Part shown: positions 21,913 through 32,481 of the stretch, piece after piece
Position numbering within the stretch: the first letter of the stretch is position 1
Layout of the letters: each line of letters starts with the position of its first letter
DNA from: Gonocerus acuteangulatus
Lineage: Eukaryota > Arthropoda > Insecta > Hemiptera > Coreidae
Assembly (NCBI GenBank): GCA_946811695.1
Contig: OX328125.1
Coordinates: forward strand, 96,298,260-96,362,259
Direction of reading: 5' to 3'
Length of the DNA: 64,000 nucleotides
The notes under the pieces: generated by a model
The model's input: only the letters and a program-made list of their open reading frames with translations
The model's database searches: none
What the model was told of the DNA's origin: nothing
Position numbers and translations under genes: made by a program

Positions 21913-22172
21913 ACATGGGCGTATATAAAAACAATTTCGGGGGGGGGGCTGAGACCATTTCCAGGGTGTGGAATACTAAATATTTAGTGCTTGGAATAGT
22001 TTTAGGCAACTAAAACGCTATTACACGTAAAATAAAATATGTTTTATGAACTAAGTGATCTTATTTAATTTATTTTTAAGGGTTTTACGAGAAGTTTTTA
22101 TCATCAATTCAAAATTTCGGGAGGGGCTGCAGCCCCCTCACCCCCCCCCCCCCCCCCCCTCATATACGCCCA
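21913..22172. mobile_element. Family B small TIR element nested in family A copy 1
   Basis: The left end ACATGGGCGTATATAAAAAC, then G-run, and the right end C-run then TCATATACGCCCATG form TIRs of the form CATGGGCGTATAT with poly-G adjoining. The same element sits at the same place in copy 2 (34625-34877). No ORF. Confidence 0.75.
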
Positions 22173-22467
22173 TGCTTCTGTATCCTCTAGAAAGGCTTTA
22201 TTAGCCATATTTTGTATTGATTTATAGAGCTTTGCTTTAGAATGAGAGCCAGATTCTGTAATTTCCGCTTCTGTGTAAAAGTTAGCTACTGTCGGAGTCC
22301 CTGACGCCTTAATATCACTTTTATTCGAGATGTTCGAGAGGATTTTGACAATTTTCACGAGATATATAACAAAAATAAGTTTATTTCTTTTCTAAGCTTA
22401 TCAAATGGCACTAGGGACATGAACGGAACCGCGCTAAGATGCTGCAGTTCATGCGAGTCGGACTTTT

Positions 22468-22725
22468 TCGTGTATCGTCGCCTCCGCAAGAGAAGTGGAT
22501 GCCCGACGTAGGCGGACGGGAGTTGCCGAAAAAGATCGTCTCCCCGCTATTGTATGACGTCATAGGGCGCGAGTATCCCATTACACCTGCCAGCGAAGTT
22601 AAGGCCGATCGCCATAGAGATATGAGGCGGGCGGGACGGCGATAGCAGAGCTCCTAGTGGCGCTCCCTCGAAAGGTCATCACTCCTTCGAGGTCTTGGTC
22701 CTTCCGGGAAGAAAGCCACTTAAAA
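22468..22725. other. GC-rich island containing a palindromic CRE-like site
   Basis: Directly after family A copy 1 lies a block rich in CpG (GGCGGACGGGAG, GGCGGGCGGGACGGCG) with TGACGTCA at 22556-22563. An open frame of 68 codons spans part of it but has no recognised domain. It is absent from the flank of family A copy 2, so it is flanking DNA. Promoter or exon function is only a possibility. Confidence 0.3.
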
Positions 22726-23630
22726 AAAACCGCCGAGTTAATATTAATAAATTTCAGTGACTACGATCTTTGACAATATCAACAGGCTATTCGAAGCCTT
22801 TTCCCACGATTCATAGTTAATATTTCAGAGTGTCCAGGAAGAATTAGCAGAAATTACTTCTAAATCTGGGCGTGGCTCAGGCAGCCTCTAGCCAATCATG
22901 GATAATCGACCCATTAATATAGCATAGTTTAAAAACTTCAGAATAATTATTTATAGACAAAAAAAATTGATTATTTACTACATCTTGTAAATTATTTTAA
23001 CGTTGAAGTAGGATAATGAAGCCCATAACAGATTGATTTTGTTTTCCTCATATCATTTCTGATAATACTTTCAACTTATTTCATATGTTAAGTATAATCT
23101 ACTTGTAATTTGAATATTTTCAGACATGCATATGATTCTTTATGCACATAATGCAAGACGAACATATTATAATGTGAGCTAATTCAATAAGGGACAATCT
23201 GGATGTGTTGTAACAAAAAATACCAATGCTTGAAAATTTAGGTAATATATATTAATCTTGTGAAAGTTAGATATCCTTATTAAATTTTTAAATTATAATT
23301 TTCAGTATTTCTCTCTTAATTTAGTATTTTCTACAATTTAAACCATAGAATTTATTGTTAAAAATTTGTTATATCTTATAACTAAATTTCTCTTTGCCTA
23401 TGCAATATAAGATTCATTTATTTTATGTATACTAAAATGAGACACCTGATAACTGCACATAACCAACAAACTTAAGTGTGTTATATTTTTCTTTGTGGCT
23501 TGATAATGATCCTGTGGATCGAAATGAGGCTGAATCGATTTTGTTAATAAACTATGATTTTTAGGCTGCACTTTTGGGCTTCATTATTCGACTTCAACGT
23601 TTAATTAGTGGTCTTCACCTTGAACACATT
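22726..23630. other. AT-rich region, one decayed motif only
   Basis: No gene is recognised. Near 23501-23524 the pattern TGATAATGATCC TGT GGATC GAAA resembles a decayed member of the hammerhead-like series (hairpin GATCC/GGATC followed by GAAA), without an intact core. Confidence 0.4.
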
Positions 23631-23639
23631 ATTTCAACG

Positions 23640-24379
23640 AAGACAAGGTATAGTTGGGATTAGGCTAGGAGAAAAACGTCAGACTTTCAGGAAGAAATCT
23701 GTATTTCGACGTTTCGGCTGCACATTGGCAGCCTTCTTCAGCTAAAAAATACAACTTATAAGTAAAAAAAATATAAATATACAACTTGTAAGTAAAAAAC
23801 AGGCAGAAATGAGTGTAGTATATACATCAAGACAATAAATTTTAACCAATCTTATTTTTAAACAATGAAAATACGGTAGTTGGAAAGTAAACAGCATGTA
23901 GAAAGTAGTAAGTAAACAGTACAAAAAACTAATCAGTACAAAAAGGAACATTTTTCATATAGTGAGAAAAAACAATCTATTCTATAAGTGAATACAATTT
24001 ATAATAATTAATATATAGATACGTACCACTAGAGAATGCCTAGGGGGGAGGGAGGAAGACCTCGAGAACAACTTAGGTAACCATGGTTGAATGTATGAGG
24101 GACAGCAACTACACAGGGGGTTTTATAGTTTTGACTGGGGGAGGGGTGAGGAAGCGGTATGTCGGTGAAGATGAAAGAAGTGCAATTGCTAGGTTGTAAA
24201 AGCGGGTTGTAAAGGTGTTAAGAGTTTTGGGCCACACAAGTAGAAAAATTGTCTGGAGCCTGGGAACAAAGAAACGTCCAAATACAGATTTCTTCCTGAA
24301 AGTCTGACGTTTTTCTCCTAGCCGAATCCCAACTATACCTTGTCTTCGTATCTCTGCAACGGCTAACTATCTCCATCTT
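23640..24379 (-). mobile_element. Foldback retroelement with hammerhead-like motif and 15-bp duplication
   Basis: CACATTATTTCAACG occurs at 23625-23639 and 24380-24394 as a perfect 15-bp direct repeat. Inside are inverted repeats of about 75 bp: 23637-23712 with 24275-24350 (AAGACAAGGTATAGTTGGG, GAAAAACGTCAGACTTTCAG, AAATCTGTATTT). The left inverted repeat runs into a hammerhead-like motif at 23701-23748. There is no ORF with a domain. The partial inverted terminal repeats plus long target duplication resemble PLE insertions. Confidence 0.65.
23701..23748 (-). ncRNA. Hammerhead-ribozyme-like motif
   Basis: Minus strand: CTGAAGA / A / GGCTGC CAATGT GCAGCC / GAAA / CG / TC / G. Stem II is a perfect 6-bp hairpin. 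The bases directly adjoining the core do not pair as stem I, but GTATTT upstream and AAATAC downstream can pair across an internal loop. Confidence 0.5.
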
Positions 24380-24499
24380 CACATTATTTCAACGTACTTC
24401 TTGAGCCAGCCATTCCTTTAATTTAATAGGATAAATTTTAAAAAAATATATTATTCAATTTTGTTTACCGATTCGTTGTGAATGTAAATGTGGGGGCCA

Positions 24500-24665
24500 T
24501 TAACGTCGGGTTATCTATAGATTGCCACCCTTCCTAATCATTCATGTTGAAGCACATTTTTTTCAAAGGGCCCTGAAATGAAAACAAAAACTCGACCTGC
24601 TGAGCTCGCATTTCCCATATGGGAATCCATCGCATTAGCCACTGGACCAAAGGGAGACCCTAAGT
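24500..24665 (-). mobile_element. tRNA-derived SINE
   Basis: Minus strand: GGGTCTCCCTTTGGTCCAGTGG CTAATGCGATGGATTCCCATATGGG, an A-box-like and anticodon-arm-like head, then GAGCTCAGCAGGTCGAG in place of a B box, then AAGGGTGGCAATCTATAGATAACCCG, the common SINE tail. The B box is degenerate, so it is probably not transcribed now. Confidence 0.6.
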
Positions 24666-25474
24666 CTAGTAAATTGACGATTTATTGTTTTTATGGTACT
24701 TCTTTACTACGAATATGAAGGAAACCCGATGACTAAATGTTTGGAAAATACATTGGTTTAGTGACAGAAGAAGAGCTCATTAAGAAAGAATGATAAAAGT
24801 CTAGGCACATAAAAATTAAACTTGTCAAAGCAGCGTTAATTACACCTTACGTGGTCCTTATGGGCCTACATGTGAACAATAATAATAATTGTAAAAATTA
24901 TAGTATCCATAGACATATATGCACTTTTATACTTTTCTTATACTTTGTTAAATATCTTGAGAAATCGTGGTCAGTAGAAGGCAACCATTCGAAAGGAAAA
25001 TAAAGTTATTAAAAGAGACTACAGACAAATTCACACTACTTTGAACATTATCATTTCGTCATGATTCATGTAGGATGCATTTTCAAATATAAAACAATAA
25101 TACAAGAAAGCTCAGTTTATCGGAATATTGTTTTTCCTTTCATAGATCATTTTGCAGTTGAAATATTGATTGAGAAGCAGATAATATATCGTTGTATCTG
25201 AATATATTTATCCTAGAAGATGAAGCAAGCAGAGACCTTGGGAATAGGCGAGAAGGGGAAGCCATCATGAATACATGAATACATTCCACAAATAGAAGCA
25301 AATAATTATCCTATAGGTGTTGAGCTTGCTACCAAGTGAAAAAGACAGTCCCGAAGTAGCTACATGAACTGGGCAAATATCTCCCAGAAACTGCAAACGT
25401 ATAGAAATAAAGTTTTGATCGTCAGAATAATGAAAAAATTACAAAATTTCGAAAGGTATTTTATTTTTTGCACA

Positions 25475-25615
25475 AGTTTTTCAGGCACGTAGGCCCATTT
25501 TTAAGGTCCATGCAAAGGTTCTTATTCAGCCTCTCCAAGAGTCTAAAAGCAAGGATCGGCTGAATCAGAACCTTTACTTGGCTATTGAAAATGGGGCTAA
25601 GTCCCTGAAAACCTT
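25475..25615. repeat. Imperfect inverted repeat of about 60-bp arms
   Basis: TTTTTCAGGCACGTAGGCCC..AAAGGTTCTTATTCAGCC pairs with GGCTGAATCAGAACCTTT..GGGGCTAAGTCCCTGAAAA. No coding. Could be a small foldback element. Confidence 0.7.
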
Positions 25616-25959
25616 CAGCAAAGATAAAATACCTGTGGAAATCATTCTGAAGATCAATTTCCACCATCCAGCGATTCCTACAATTACAGTTATTCCTACA
25701 AAGTTATGATCTATTATATTTCTATGAGCAACAAAAAAAAAGTCATTAATAATTAACTAACCTTTTTCACAAATATTAAACTCTCGTTATAGTCGAAGGT
25801 AATATAGAACTTTACTACATTTAATTATTCCCATAATGTTTCTGAACCTATTGGTACTTCCTCAGGAGAATCTGTTATAAATATAGAAACTTACAGCCTC
25901 AACTAGAGGAGGTGAACCTTCCATAAGAAGTTCCACGTCGAGACTGAATGAATCCAATA

Positions 25960-26440
25960 TTAATTACTTACTTAACTGGCGCACAACCCATTGCTAGGTC
26001 AGGGCGTCCTGAATCAGCTTCCGCCAGCTGTCCCTATCTTGTGCAGCAACCATCCAGTTCTGTACGCCTAATAGGGTCCTAGCATCACGAGCAACTCCAT
26101 CCTTCCAACGGAGCTTCAGCCTCCCACGTCTTCTGCTTCCATGGAGCACATCTTCCATTGTCTTCCTTGGCAGTTCTGCTGGATCCATTCGAGCCACATG
26201 ACCGGCCCATCTGAGTCTTCCCACACGGATGAAATGGACAACATTTCTTTCCTTATACGCCTCATACAGCTCCAGGTTAGTTCTTCTTCTCCATGTCCGG
26301 CCATCGTATACTCCCCCCAAAATGGATTGCAGTATCCTTCTTTCGTGAATTAGGAGTGCCTGCTCATCCATTTTGGAGATGGTCCACGTCTCTGAGCCGC
26401 ATGTCAACACTGGTCGTACGAGGGTTTTATAAACCAGCAT
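25960..26440 (-). pseudogene. RTE-like LINE ORF2 C-terminus and 3' tail
   Basis: The minus-strand frame 26440-25994 reads LVYKTLVRPVLTCGSETWT, then RLRWAGHVARMDPAELPRK and a basic RRRGRLKLRWKDGV segment. This order is typical of the region after the reverse transcriptase in RTE-like LINEs common in arthropods. The 5' end is truncated after the catalytic RT motifs, so no YXDD box is present. The element ends with a short 3' part and an AGTTAAGTAAGTAA tail. It is a dead 5'-truncated copy. Confidence 0.75.
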
Positions 26441-26859
26441 GCAATATAGTGGAAATTATTTTGCTAATCGTTAACCCATATGTCATATCTTTGAAATTAA
26501 TTTCCAGCAGAAATATAGTACTTACCCGGGAGGGGGGGGAGGGGTAATTTTTATGAACATATTCCTCCTGGCGTATATAAACTATTCGTACAATCTGATG
26601 TCTACTAAATATTCTATCGATTTCACCAAGCTAGCTTCTTTTCTTCTTAACTGTTTCCTTAAGGTGTCTGGTAGCAAGTTCCGCATTCTGGCACTCAGCA
26701 GAATGTGTTTTACATCCAGTAGTTCAAAATTAGGCCTTCGCCTGCCGAACAGATGGTATACGTGCGACAATCGAGTTCATTTATTAATTCGGTTTTTAAT
26801 ATTTCGTTTAAATTGTAACGTCAACTGATAAATAATAGATATTTCAGGAACAGGATATA

Positions 26860-26990
26860 CACAGGTCACCACTATTTTCTAGCCCGGATATGGCCGATCT
26901 TTCATTATTCATTCTTTCTGATGTGAGCACCAGACTTTAGGTGCAGAATGCTCACGCCATAACTCTCACGATCATCTGACCACCCTAATA
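26860..26990 (-). mobile_element. Decayed tRNA-derived SINE
   Basis: Minus strand: TGAGAGTTATGGCGTGAGCATTCTGC, then GCTCACATCAG, then CTAGAAAATAGTGGTGACCTGT. This matches the layout of the SINE at 28240-28433 but the B box is lost. Confidence 0.5.
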
Positions 26991-27466
26991 CACATAAATA
27001 ACTAAATGACCATATTAGGATTTCATGTATTTAAGAGGCCCGGTGGCCTTAGAGTTATTGCGAGAGCATAAATTTGGAAATATCGTTTTTGAGTGCCAAA
27101 ACGAATAATTCTACTTTATTTTCCTAAAACCCCTAAGCAAGTGTACCAATCCTTTCTCCTGATTATGCCGATTAATATCTGTGCAGGGAATACTATATCA
27201 TACTATATTTTCATTTTAAACGCTTTCTCCTAAGGAGTTGGGCGAGTCAATCAGGCATAAAGTCCACTAAAGCTTAATTGGTTATATAATCGATTCCAAT
27301 GAGAGGTAATTAATCTCTGTCCAATCATATCGATTATAAAATCACTCGAGTATTGGATGTCAATTGAGAAACTTAAAACCACCCCGTGGACCCGGCTAGG
27401 TATCGGATTACTCGTGTAATGGTCAAAATGGGCGGGCGTAATTTATCTTTTAATGATTTAATTAAG

Positions 27467-27472
<6 letters not shown>

Positions 27473-27514
<42 letters not shown>
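27473..27514. repeat. (TA)n microsatellite
   Basis: Uninterrupted TA tract. Confidence 0.95.
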
Positions 27515-27516
<2 letters not shown>

Positions 27517-27688
27517 TACAATTCTTCTTGAAGCATTTCCTGGAATGAGAAAGAGAGGACACACGTGTAAGTGCTGGATTAAGAACGTAGAATAGGACCT
27601 TAGCGAAATTGGAGTGGCCAACTGAAAGAGGAAAGCTATGACCAGAGACGGATGTGGAAGCATTATTTGAGAGACCGAACATTTATAG

Positions 27689-27720
27689 TCTGAAGAAGCC
27701 GGAAAGTAATCCGGCGAAAT
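27689..27720 (+). ncRNA. Hammerhead-like motif, incomplete
   Basis: CTGAAGA / A / GCCGG AAAGTAAT CCGGC / GAAA / TA is present with a perfect 5-bp stem II. The UH step and stem I are not (AA follows). Probably a decayed PLE 3' region. Confidence 0.35.
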
Positions 27721-27752
27721 AAAGCATTATAAAGAGAAGCAGAAACGCTGGA

Positions 27753-29027
27753 GCACTTTGAAATTTTGCTATAATATACCTTTTGGGTGGACAAGAAGGT
27801 ATATATAAATATGTGTTGGCTAGACTTAACGTGGAACACCAGATACTGTGCATAGGGGAAAGGTGCAAAAAAATATTCCCCAAAAATTGAGTTTTGTTCA
27901 GGAGCGAACTATCTTGAATGTAAAATTAAGTCAATTTTACATTGAATAATAATCAAGGCAGAGACGTTTAAGAGGGATAACATGTAAAAAATAAATAAAA
28001 AGAATAAATGAATTTGGAGGTTAGTATATGGAACCATATTTCTCTTTGTGAAAAGATCATATGTTGAATAAAACTACATTTTATAATTAAAATTTATTTA
28101 TTATGATTTTAGTACTAATATCATTATTATAAAATGGGGATTGGTGGTAGAAGGTTGAAAATATAGGGTTTATAATATTCTAATATTAATTTATTTATTG
28201 ATTATATACCAGTAACAGAATTTATTTAAATTTTAACGTCCATTTACTATTAACTAAGAATTTTAGGACGGGTTATCTATAGGTTACCACCCTTTTCTAG
28301 CCAGGATAGGGTTGATGCCTTTTCTTTTTTCGAAAGAAAAGCCACCGCCCCTAGTGGGAATCGAACCCACGACCTTTGGCACGGAGTGTTAAGAGCTCAC
28401 GCCTTAACCCTCACGGCTACCGGGTCTCCTACCAGTAACAGTTAAACAAGTTAAAATATAAGTTTCTAATATTAAAGAGTGTTTTATTCACGCTGCCATT
28501 TAAACTGGAACAGCTGTACAAGATCATGTGAGCAAGAAACCAATGAGAGCACAGAGAACAACCACAACTTCGCGGTGCTCTCACACACTCTTACGGTTAC
28601 ACGCAGTGTTTGTAGTCCATTATAGACAACATTTATTTTCATGTTTTATGATGATTAAACCCCACAAAAAGTGTCTGTCCTTTTGTAATTATTTTCAATT
28701 ATGTTTATTCATGATGCTGTTAAAATTGCCGCGTGAATAAAGCACTTCACTTAATATTTTTAAAAAAAAAAAACTAGGTACTTCGGTTTTTTTTTAATTT
28801 ACTGTTTAATCCCCATAAAAGTGTTTGCCTTATTTATTATTCATTGTAAAATTTCCCTAATTTGAAATTTGTTTACATTAATGATAGTTGGCTTCTGAAT
28901 AAAACACTATTTTTGGGCAATATTTGTTTGCACCTTTCCCCTATTTGAAGTACCTGGTGTTACTCGTCAACACATATTTACCTTATTATCTACCCAAGGG
29001 GTGCATTATAGCAAAATTTCAAGGTGC
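27753..29027. mobile_element. Long-TIR element of about 1.27 kb with nested SINE
   Basis: GCACTTTGAAATTTTGCTATAATATACC and about 120 bp beyond it (AAATATGTGTTG, AGGGGAAAGGTGCAAA) recur in reverse complement at 28905-29027. The interior holds a SINE (28240-28433) and a degenerate tandem duplication of about 120 bp (28650-28750 and 28795-28915, each ending GAATAAARCAC). No transposase is seen. Confidence 0.7.
28240..28433 (-). mobile_element. tRNA-derived SINE with perfect B box
   Basis: On the minus strand the head reads GGAGACCCGGTAGCCGTGAGG, then GGTTAAGGCGTGAGCTC, then GTGGGTTCGATTCCCACTAGGG. The B box GGTTCGATTCC (28357-28367) is an exact consensus match and TAGCCGTGAGGG is a fair A box. 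A short pyrimidine-rich linker leads to AAAGGGTGGTAACCTATAGATAACCCG, the tail also found behind 5S-derived heads in this window. It could in principle still recruit TFIIIC. Confidence 0.75.
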
Positions 29028-29271
29028 ATAAAACACTTCATGAAAAGTGCGTTACCAGCTCTCCTTCCTTTTTCACCGTAAGCCTCAACTCCCAGATCAC
29101 ATCCTTAATCTCTTGTCAGCTAAGCGCCGAGCAAGAGCTCGCTGACAGAGGACTCGTTACCCATCTGTTTGTTTGTGGCATTTTTGGGCGAAAGAACCCC
29201 ACGGTCGTCATCGCCCTACCGTGCAAAACAACTACACGAATCATTCCGCATGCTCCTGAGTATCTTTTTCT

Positions 29272-29272
<1 letters not shown>

Positions 29273-29303
<31 letters not shown>
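29273..29303 (+). repeat. Poly(T) run at LINE 5' junction
   Basis: About 30 T separates unassigned GC-richer sequence from recognisable LINE sequence inside a single set of target duplications. Confidence 0.85.
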
Positions 29304-29307
<4 letters not shown>

Positions 29308-30988
29308 ATCTGACCACACTTCCTTCAATCGACTTACTCGCCTCCTAAAAAAAGCCTTACCCCAATTCCGATCTGAATCCTTTAATGATTACCTCCAATC
29401 ACTCACCACCAAAAACAACTCTCTCTGGCAAGCCACCCGTAAAATCCTAAAATTCCATTCCGTTCCTCAACCTCTTCAACGCAGTGACGGAACTTGGGCT
29501 AGAAGTGATGAAGACAAAGCCGAATTATTCGCTTCCCATCTGGAATCCACTTTTTCCCCTCACCCAGAAACCAGCTCCTCCCAAGACCTAGAAATACACG
29601 ATTACCTGAATAGCCCTCTTCCACTCTCCCTTCCTCCTAAAGCATTCCATCCTGCAGAAGTTAAATACATTATCAGACACCTCCCAAGAAAATCTCCCGG
29701 TTATGACCTTATAACAGCCCTAATCCTAGAAAATCTACCTGACAAAGCAATTATTTTCCTCACCTACATATTCAATTCAATCCTAAGAACCACCCACTTC
29801 CCAAATCCATGGAAGCACTCAATAATAATCCTTATACAGAAACCCCAGAAATCTCCCAAGATTCCATCATCGTATCGTCCTATCAGTTTGCTCCCAATCA
29901 TGTCCAAAATATTTGAAAAACTTCTCCTAAAAAGAATTCTGTCCACGATCCCTCCCAATTCCTTACCTGATCACCAATTTGGTTTTCGTCCTCAGCATTC
30001 AACCATCCAACAATGCGATAGCGTTGTTGACACCATATCCCACGCGCTTGAAAGTAGAAACTACTGCACGAGTGCCTTTCTCGACGTCGCCCAAGCGTTC
30101 GATCGTGTTTGGCACCCGGGGTTGTTATACAAAGTAAAGCGCATACTTCCTCACACATATTTCCTAATCCTGCAATCCTATTTATCTAACCGCTCCTTCC
30201 AAGTAAGATCTGGTTCCGCACTGTCTAGTTCCCATCCCATTTCCTCCGGAGTACCACAGGGAAGTATTCTTGGTCCCCTCCTTTACCTTTTGTACACCGC
30301 AGACATCCCCACCCATCCCAGCACCCACTTAACCACATATGCTGATGATACGGACATTTTTTCTTCTTCTCCTGATCCCGTAACTGCTTCCTTTCATCTA
30401 CAAGAACACCTGGAGTCTATCGAGCACTGGTGCAACAAGTGAAAAATTAAGGTGACTCCTCAAAAATGCTGCCACATTACATTCACCCTCAATAAGAGAG
30501 CCTGCCCACCAGTCGTCATATTTAGCCACGAACTCCCCATATCCAACGAGGTGCGCTACCTGGGATTATTACTGGACAGTAGACTCACTTGGAACCCTCA
30601 CACCCGACTAAAAAGACAGGAACTGAACAGGAGATACGGACTCTTACGTCGACTACTGGGACCTTCATCAAAACTGACAATACACAACAGACTCATTGTA
30701 TACAAAACCATAATCCGACCTATTGGGACTTACGGACTTGAACTCTGGGGAAGAACTAAAACTTCTAACATACAGAGAATACAGGCATTCCAATCCAAAG
30801 TCCTTCGCAAAATAGTCAATGCTCCTTTCTACGTTTCCAATAAAACTCTTCATAATGACCTAAACATCCCATTCGTTCAAGAACTGGCAAAATCCCGATT
30901 CCTTACCTTTCATTCCAAAATTGTCCTTCCATCCCAATCCCAGAGCACAAACACTTTCTTCCCAAACCCACCCACAAAACCAGCCTAG
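29304..30988 (+). pseudogene. Jockey-type reverse transcriptase with one nonsense codon
   Basis: One continuous frame carries the RT motifs in order: YRPISLLPIMSKIFEK, FGFRPQHSTIQQ, FLDVAQAFDRVW, GVPQGSILGPLLY, and TYADDTD (the catalytic YADD at 30338-30349). The frame is stopped by TGA at 30440-30442 within WCNK-stop-KIKV. The family normally has Trp there, so a single TGG to TGA change explains it. The same frame continues to 30988 through the thumb and C-terminal region (VRYLGLLLDSRLTW). The apparent start at 29024 lies upstream of the insertion and is not a LINE start. Confidence 0.85.
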
Positions 30989-31561
30989 AAGGCTCAAGAG
31001 ACATTGGCCTCGTGACCAGCTAAATGACTAGTGGAGAAAAAATATATTCCAAACGAGGAAGTACCAATATTGATTGGCTCCATCCATAGGTGTTATTATC
31101 ATTATTATTTGTTATTATTTTTTTTTTTCGTCTTTACTTATTTATTATTTAGTTATTTTCATTTATTTTATTATGATTACCATTTATTCATATATTTACA
31201 TTTAAATTATTTTGTTACTTCTTTTTTGTTTTATTTTATTTATTTATTTATTTTTTTTTACTTTGTTGTCAGTTGTATTAATCAATTTTTGTATATATCA
31301 TTAATCATATTTGTGAGCAAACTTAACCAATGAACTTAAAAATGTACAGATGTTAAATACACGCATTATTTAAAAAAGAAAAGAAAAGAAAAAAAAAACC
31401 AGCTCTCCTACTAGCAGCAAAGAAATTTAAAATATTACTCCCAACCCACAAAGTACCATAGTTGCAGATTGTGTACGGATAATGTTTTCGACACATACTG
31501 TAAATCTGGGATATGTAATGGTAGGTGCCATATTCCGGTTAGCATATTTTCCCTTTTGCAG

Positions 31562-31607
31562 ATACCCGGTACATGGACCCCGAACAATCGTCCCGAACAC
31601 CGAAAAG
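31562..31607 (+). other. Possible short exon (splice-bounded)
   Basis: CCCTTTTGCAG precedes and AAAAG|GTAAAA follows a 46-bp open segment encoding IPGTWTPNNRPEHRK. It has a good polypyrimidine tract and acceptor and an acceptable donor. No homology is recognised. It lies on the strand opposite the formin exon. Confidence 0.2.
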
Positions 31608-32246
31608 GTAAAATAATTAACTCATTTCCGCATATTGCAGGATATTTACATAAAACCAATGCCGCTATGTGTAAATTTAATTAGTTGTACAATATTTCCT
31701 TAATTAACAGCCATACCTTTGTCGAAGATCAATCTTTTCACGACATTAAAGATTCATAAAATAAATAATAAAAAAATATATTTTCAAAGTCAGAAATTAT
31801 AAAAAAAATTAAAACCATAACTAGATATAAGGAAGTATAAATATCAAAGTTTAACTACATGTAAATAGAACCAGTAACTATTGCTACATACCCTGTTATT
31901 TGACATTATACACTCCTATCTGTTTATTTTATCTACAGTATATGTTTACATATCCCGACATAGATTAACATCTATAGATTTATATTTTAGCCAATATTTG
32001 TCCTTCGTCAATACTTTCAATGGTTATTTCTGGAATTAATTTAGTTGAAATCGATACTGAATAATTATAATTATTCAATATCGATTTATTATTGTCAAAA
32101 ATATTTATTGTCGACCTAGTAGATTAATTTGTCATTACGGCAATAATGTTTATTATTTTATATAGAGCGTAACTCCTGAAGAATTGGTGGCAGAACAAAT
32201 CCTAAATTATGACTCATTTCATAGGCTAAGATAATTGTTTCATTTT

Positions 32247-32402
32247 AGCGCGGTTCCTCCCTCCCCCATAGGGAGGAACCCCGCTTATAAGGTTGATACA
32301 ATGAAACAATCCGGAAGTGCCGACTAGAAAATTTTGCGTTTCAGAACCCCTAGAAACCGAAAATAACGGTGGTTCAAATTTGTATATATATATATATGTA
32401 TA

Positions 32403-32481
<79 letters not shown>

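Larger units (their letters stand above)
19461..22467 (+). mobile_element. Family A noncoding repeat, copy 1 (about 3.0 kb)
   Basis: It starts with the hairpin AGCGCGGTTCCTCCCT..AGGGAGGAACCCCGC, then a (TA)n tract (19597-19713), then GTCTGTTCGCTC and CCGATTTTGATGAAATTTGG. It ends near CAGTTCATGCGAGTCGGACT. It is collinear with 32247-35168 at high identity. Internal degenerate repeats include the ATAAAACAGGATACGTA unit and the GGTTACGTTTGGAGYTAAGG unit. No ORF exceeds 91 codons, so it is non-autonomous and of unknown class. Confidence 0.85.
29066..31397 (+). mobile_element. 5'-truncated jockey-type LINE with 12-bp target duplication
   Basis: The perfect 12-bp direct repeat ACCAGCTCTCCT flanks the insertion (29054-29065 and 31398-31409). 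The 3' end is an A-rich tail (AAAAAAGAAAAGAAAAG type, 31370-31397). The LINE-coding part starts after a T30 run (29273-29303). The 207 bp before that run are not recognisable as LINE sequence although they lie inside the duplications. The endonuclease domain and ORF1 are missing. It inserted 27 bp from the end of the long-TIR element. Confidence 0.85.

Noticed and set aside
28340..28433. Genuine tRNA gene
   Set aside because: Only the B box and a loose A box are kept. The acceptor stem does not pair and the sequence runs into a SINE body.
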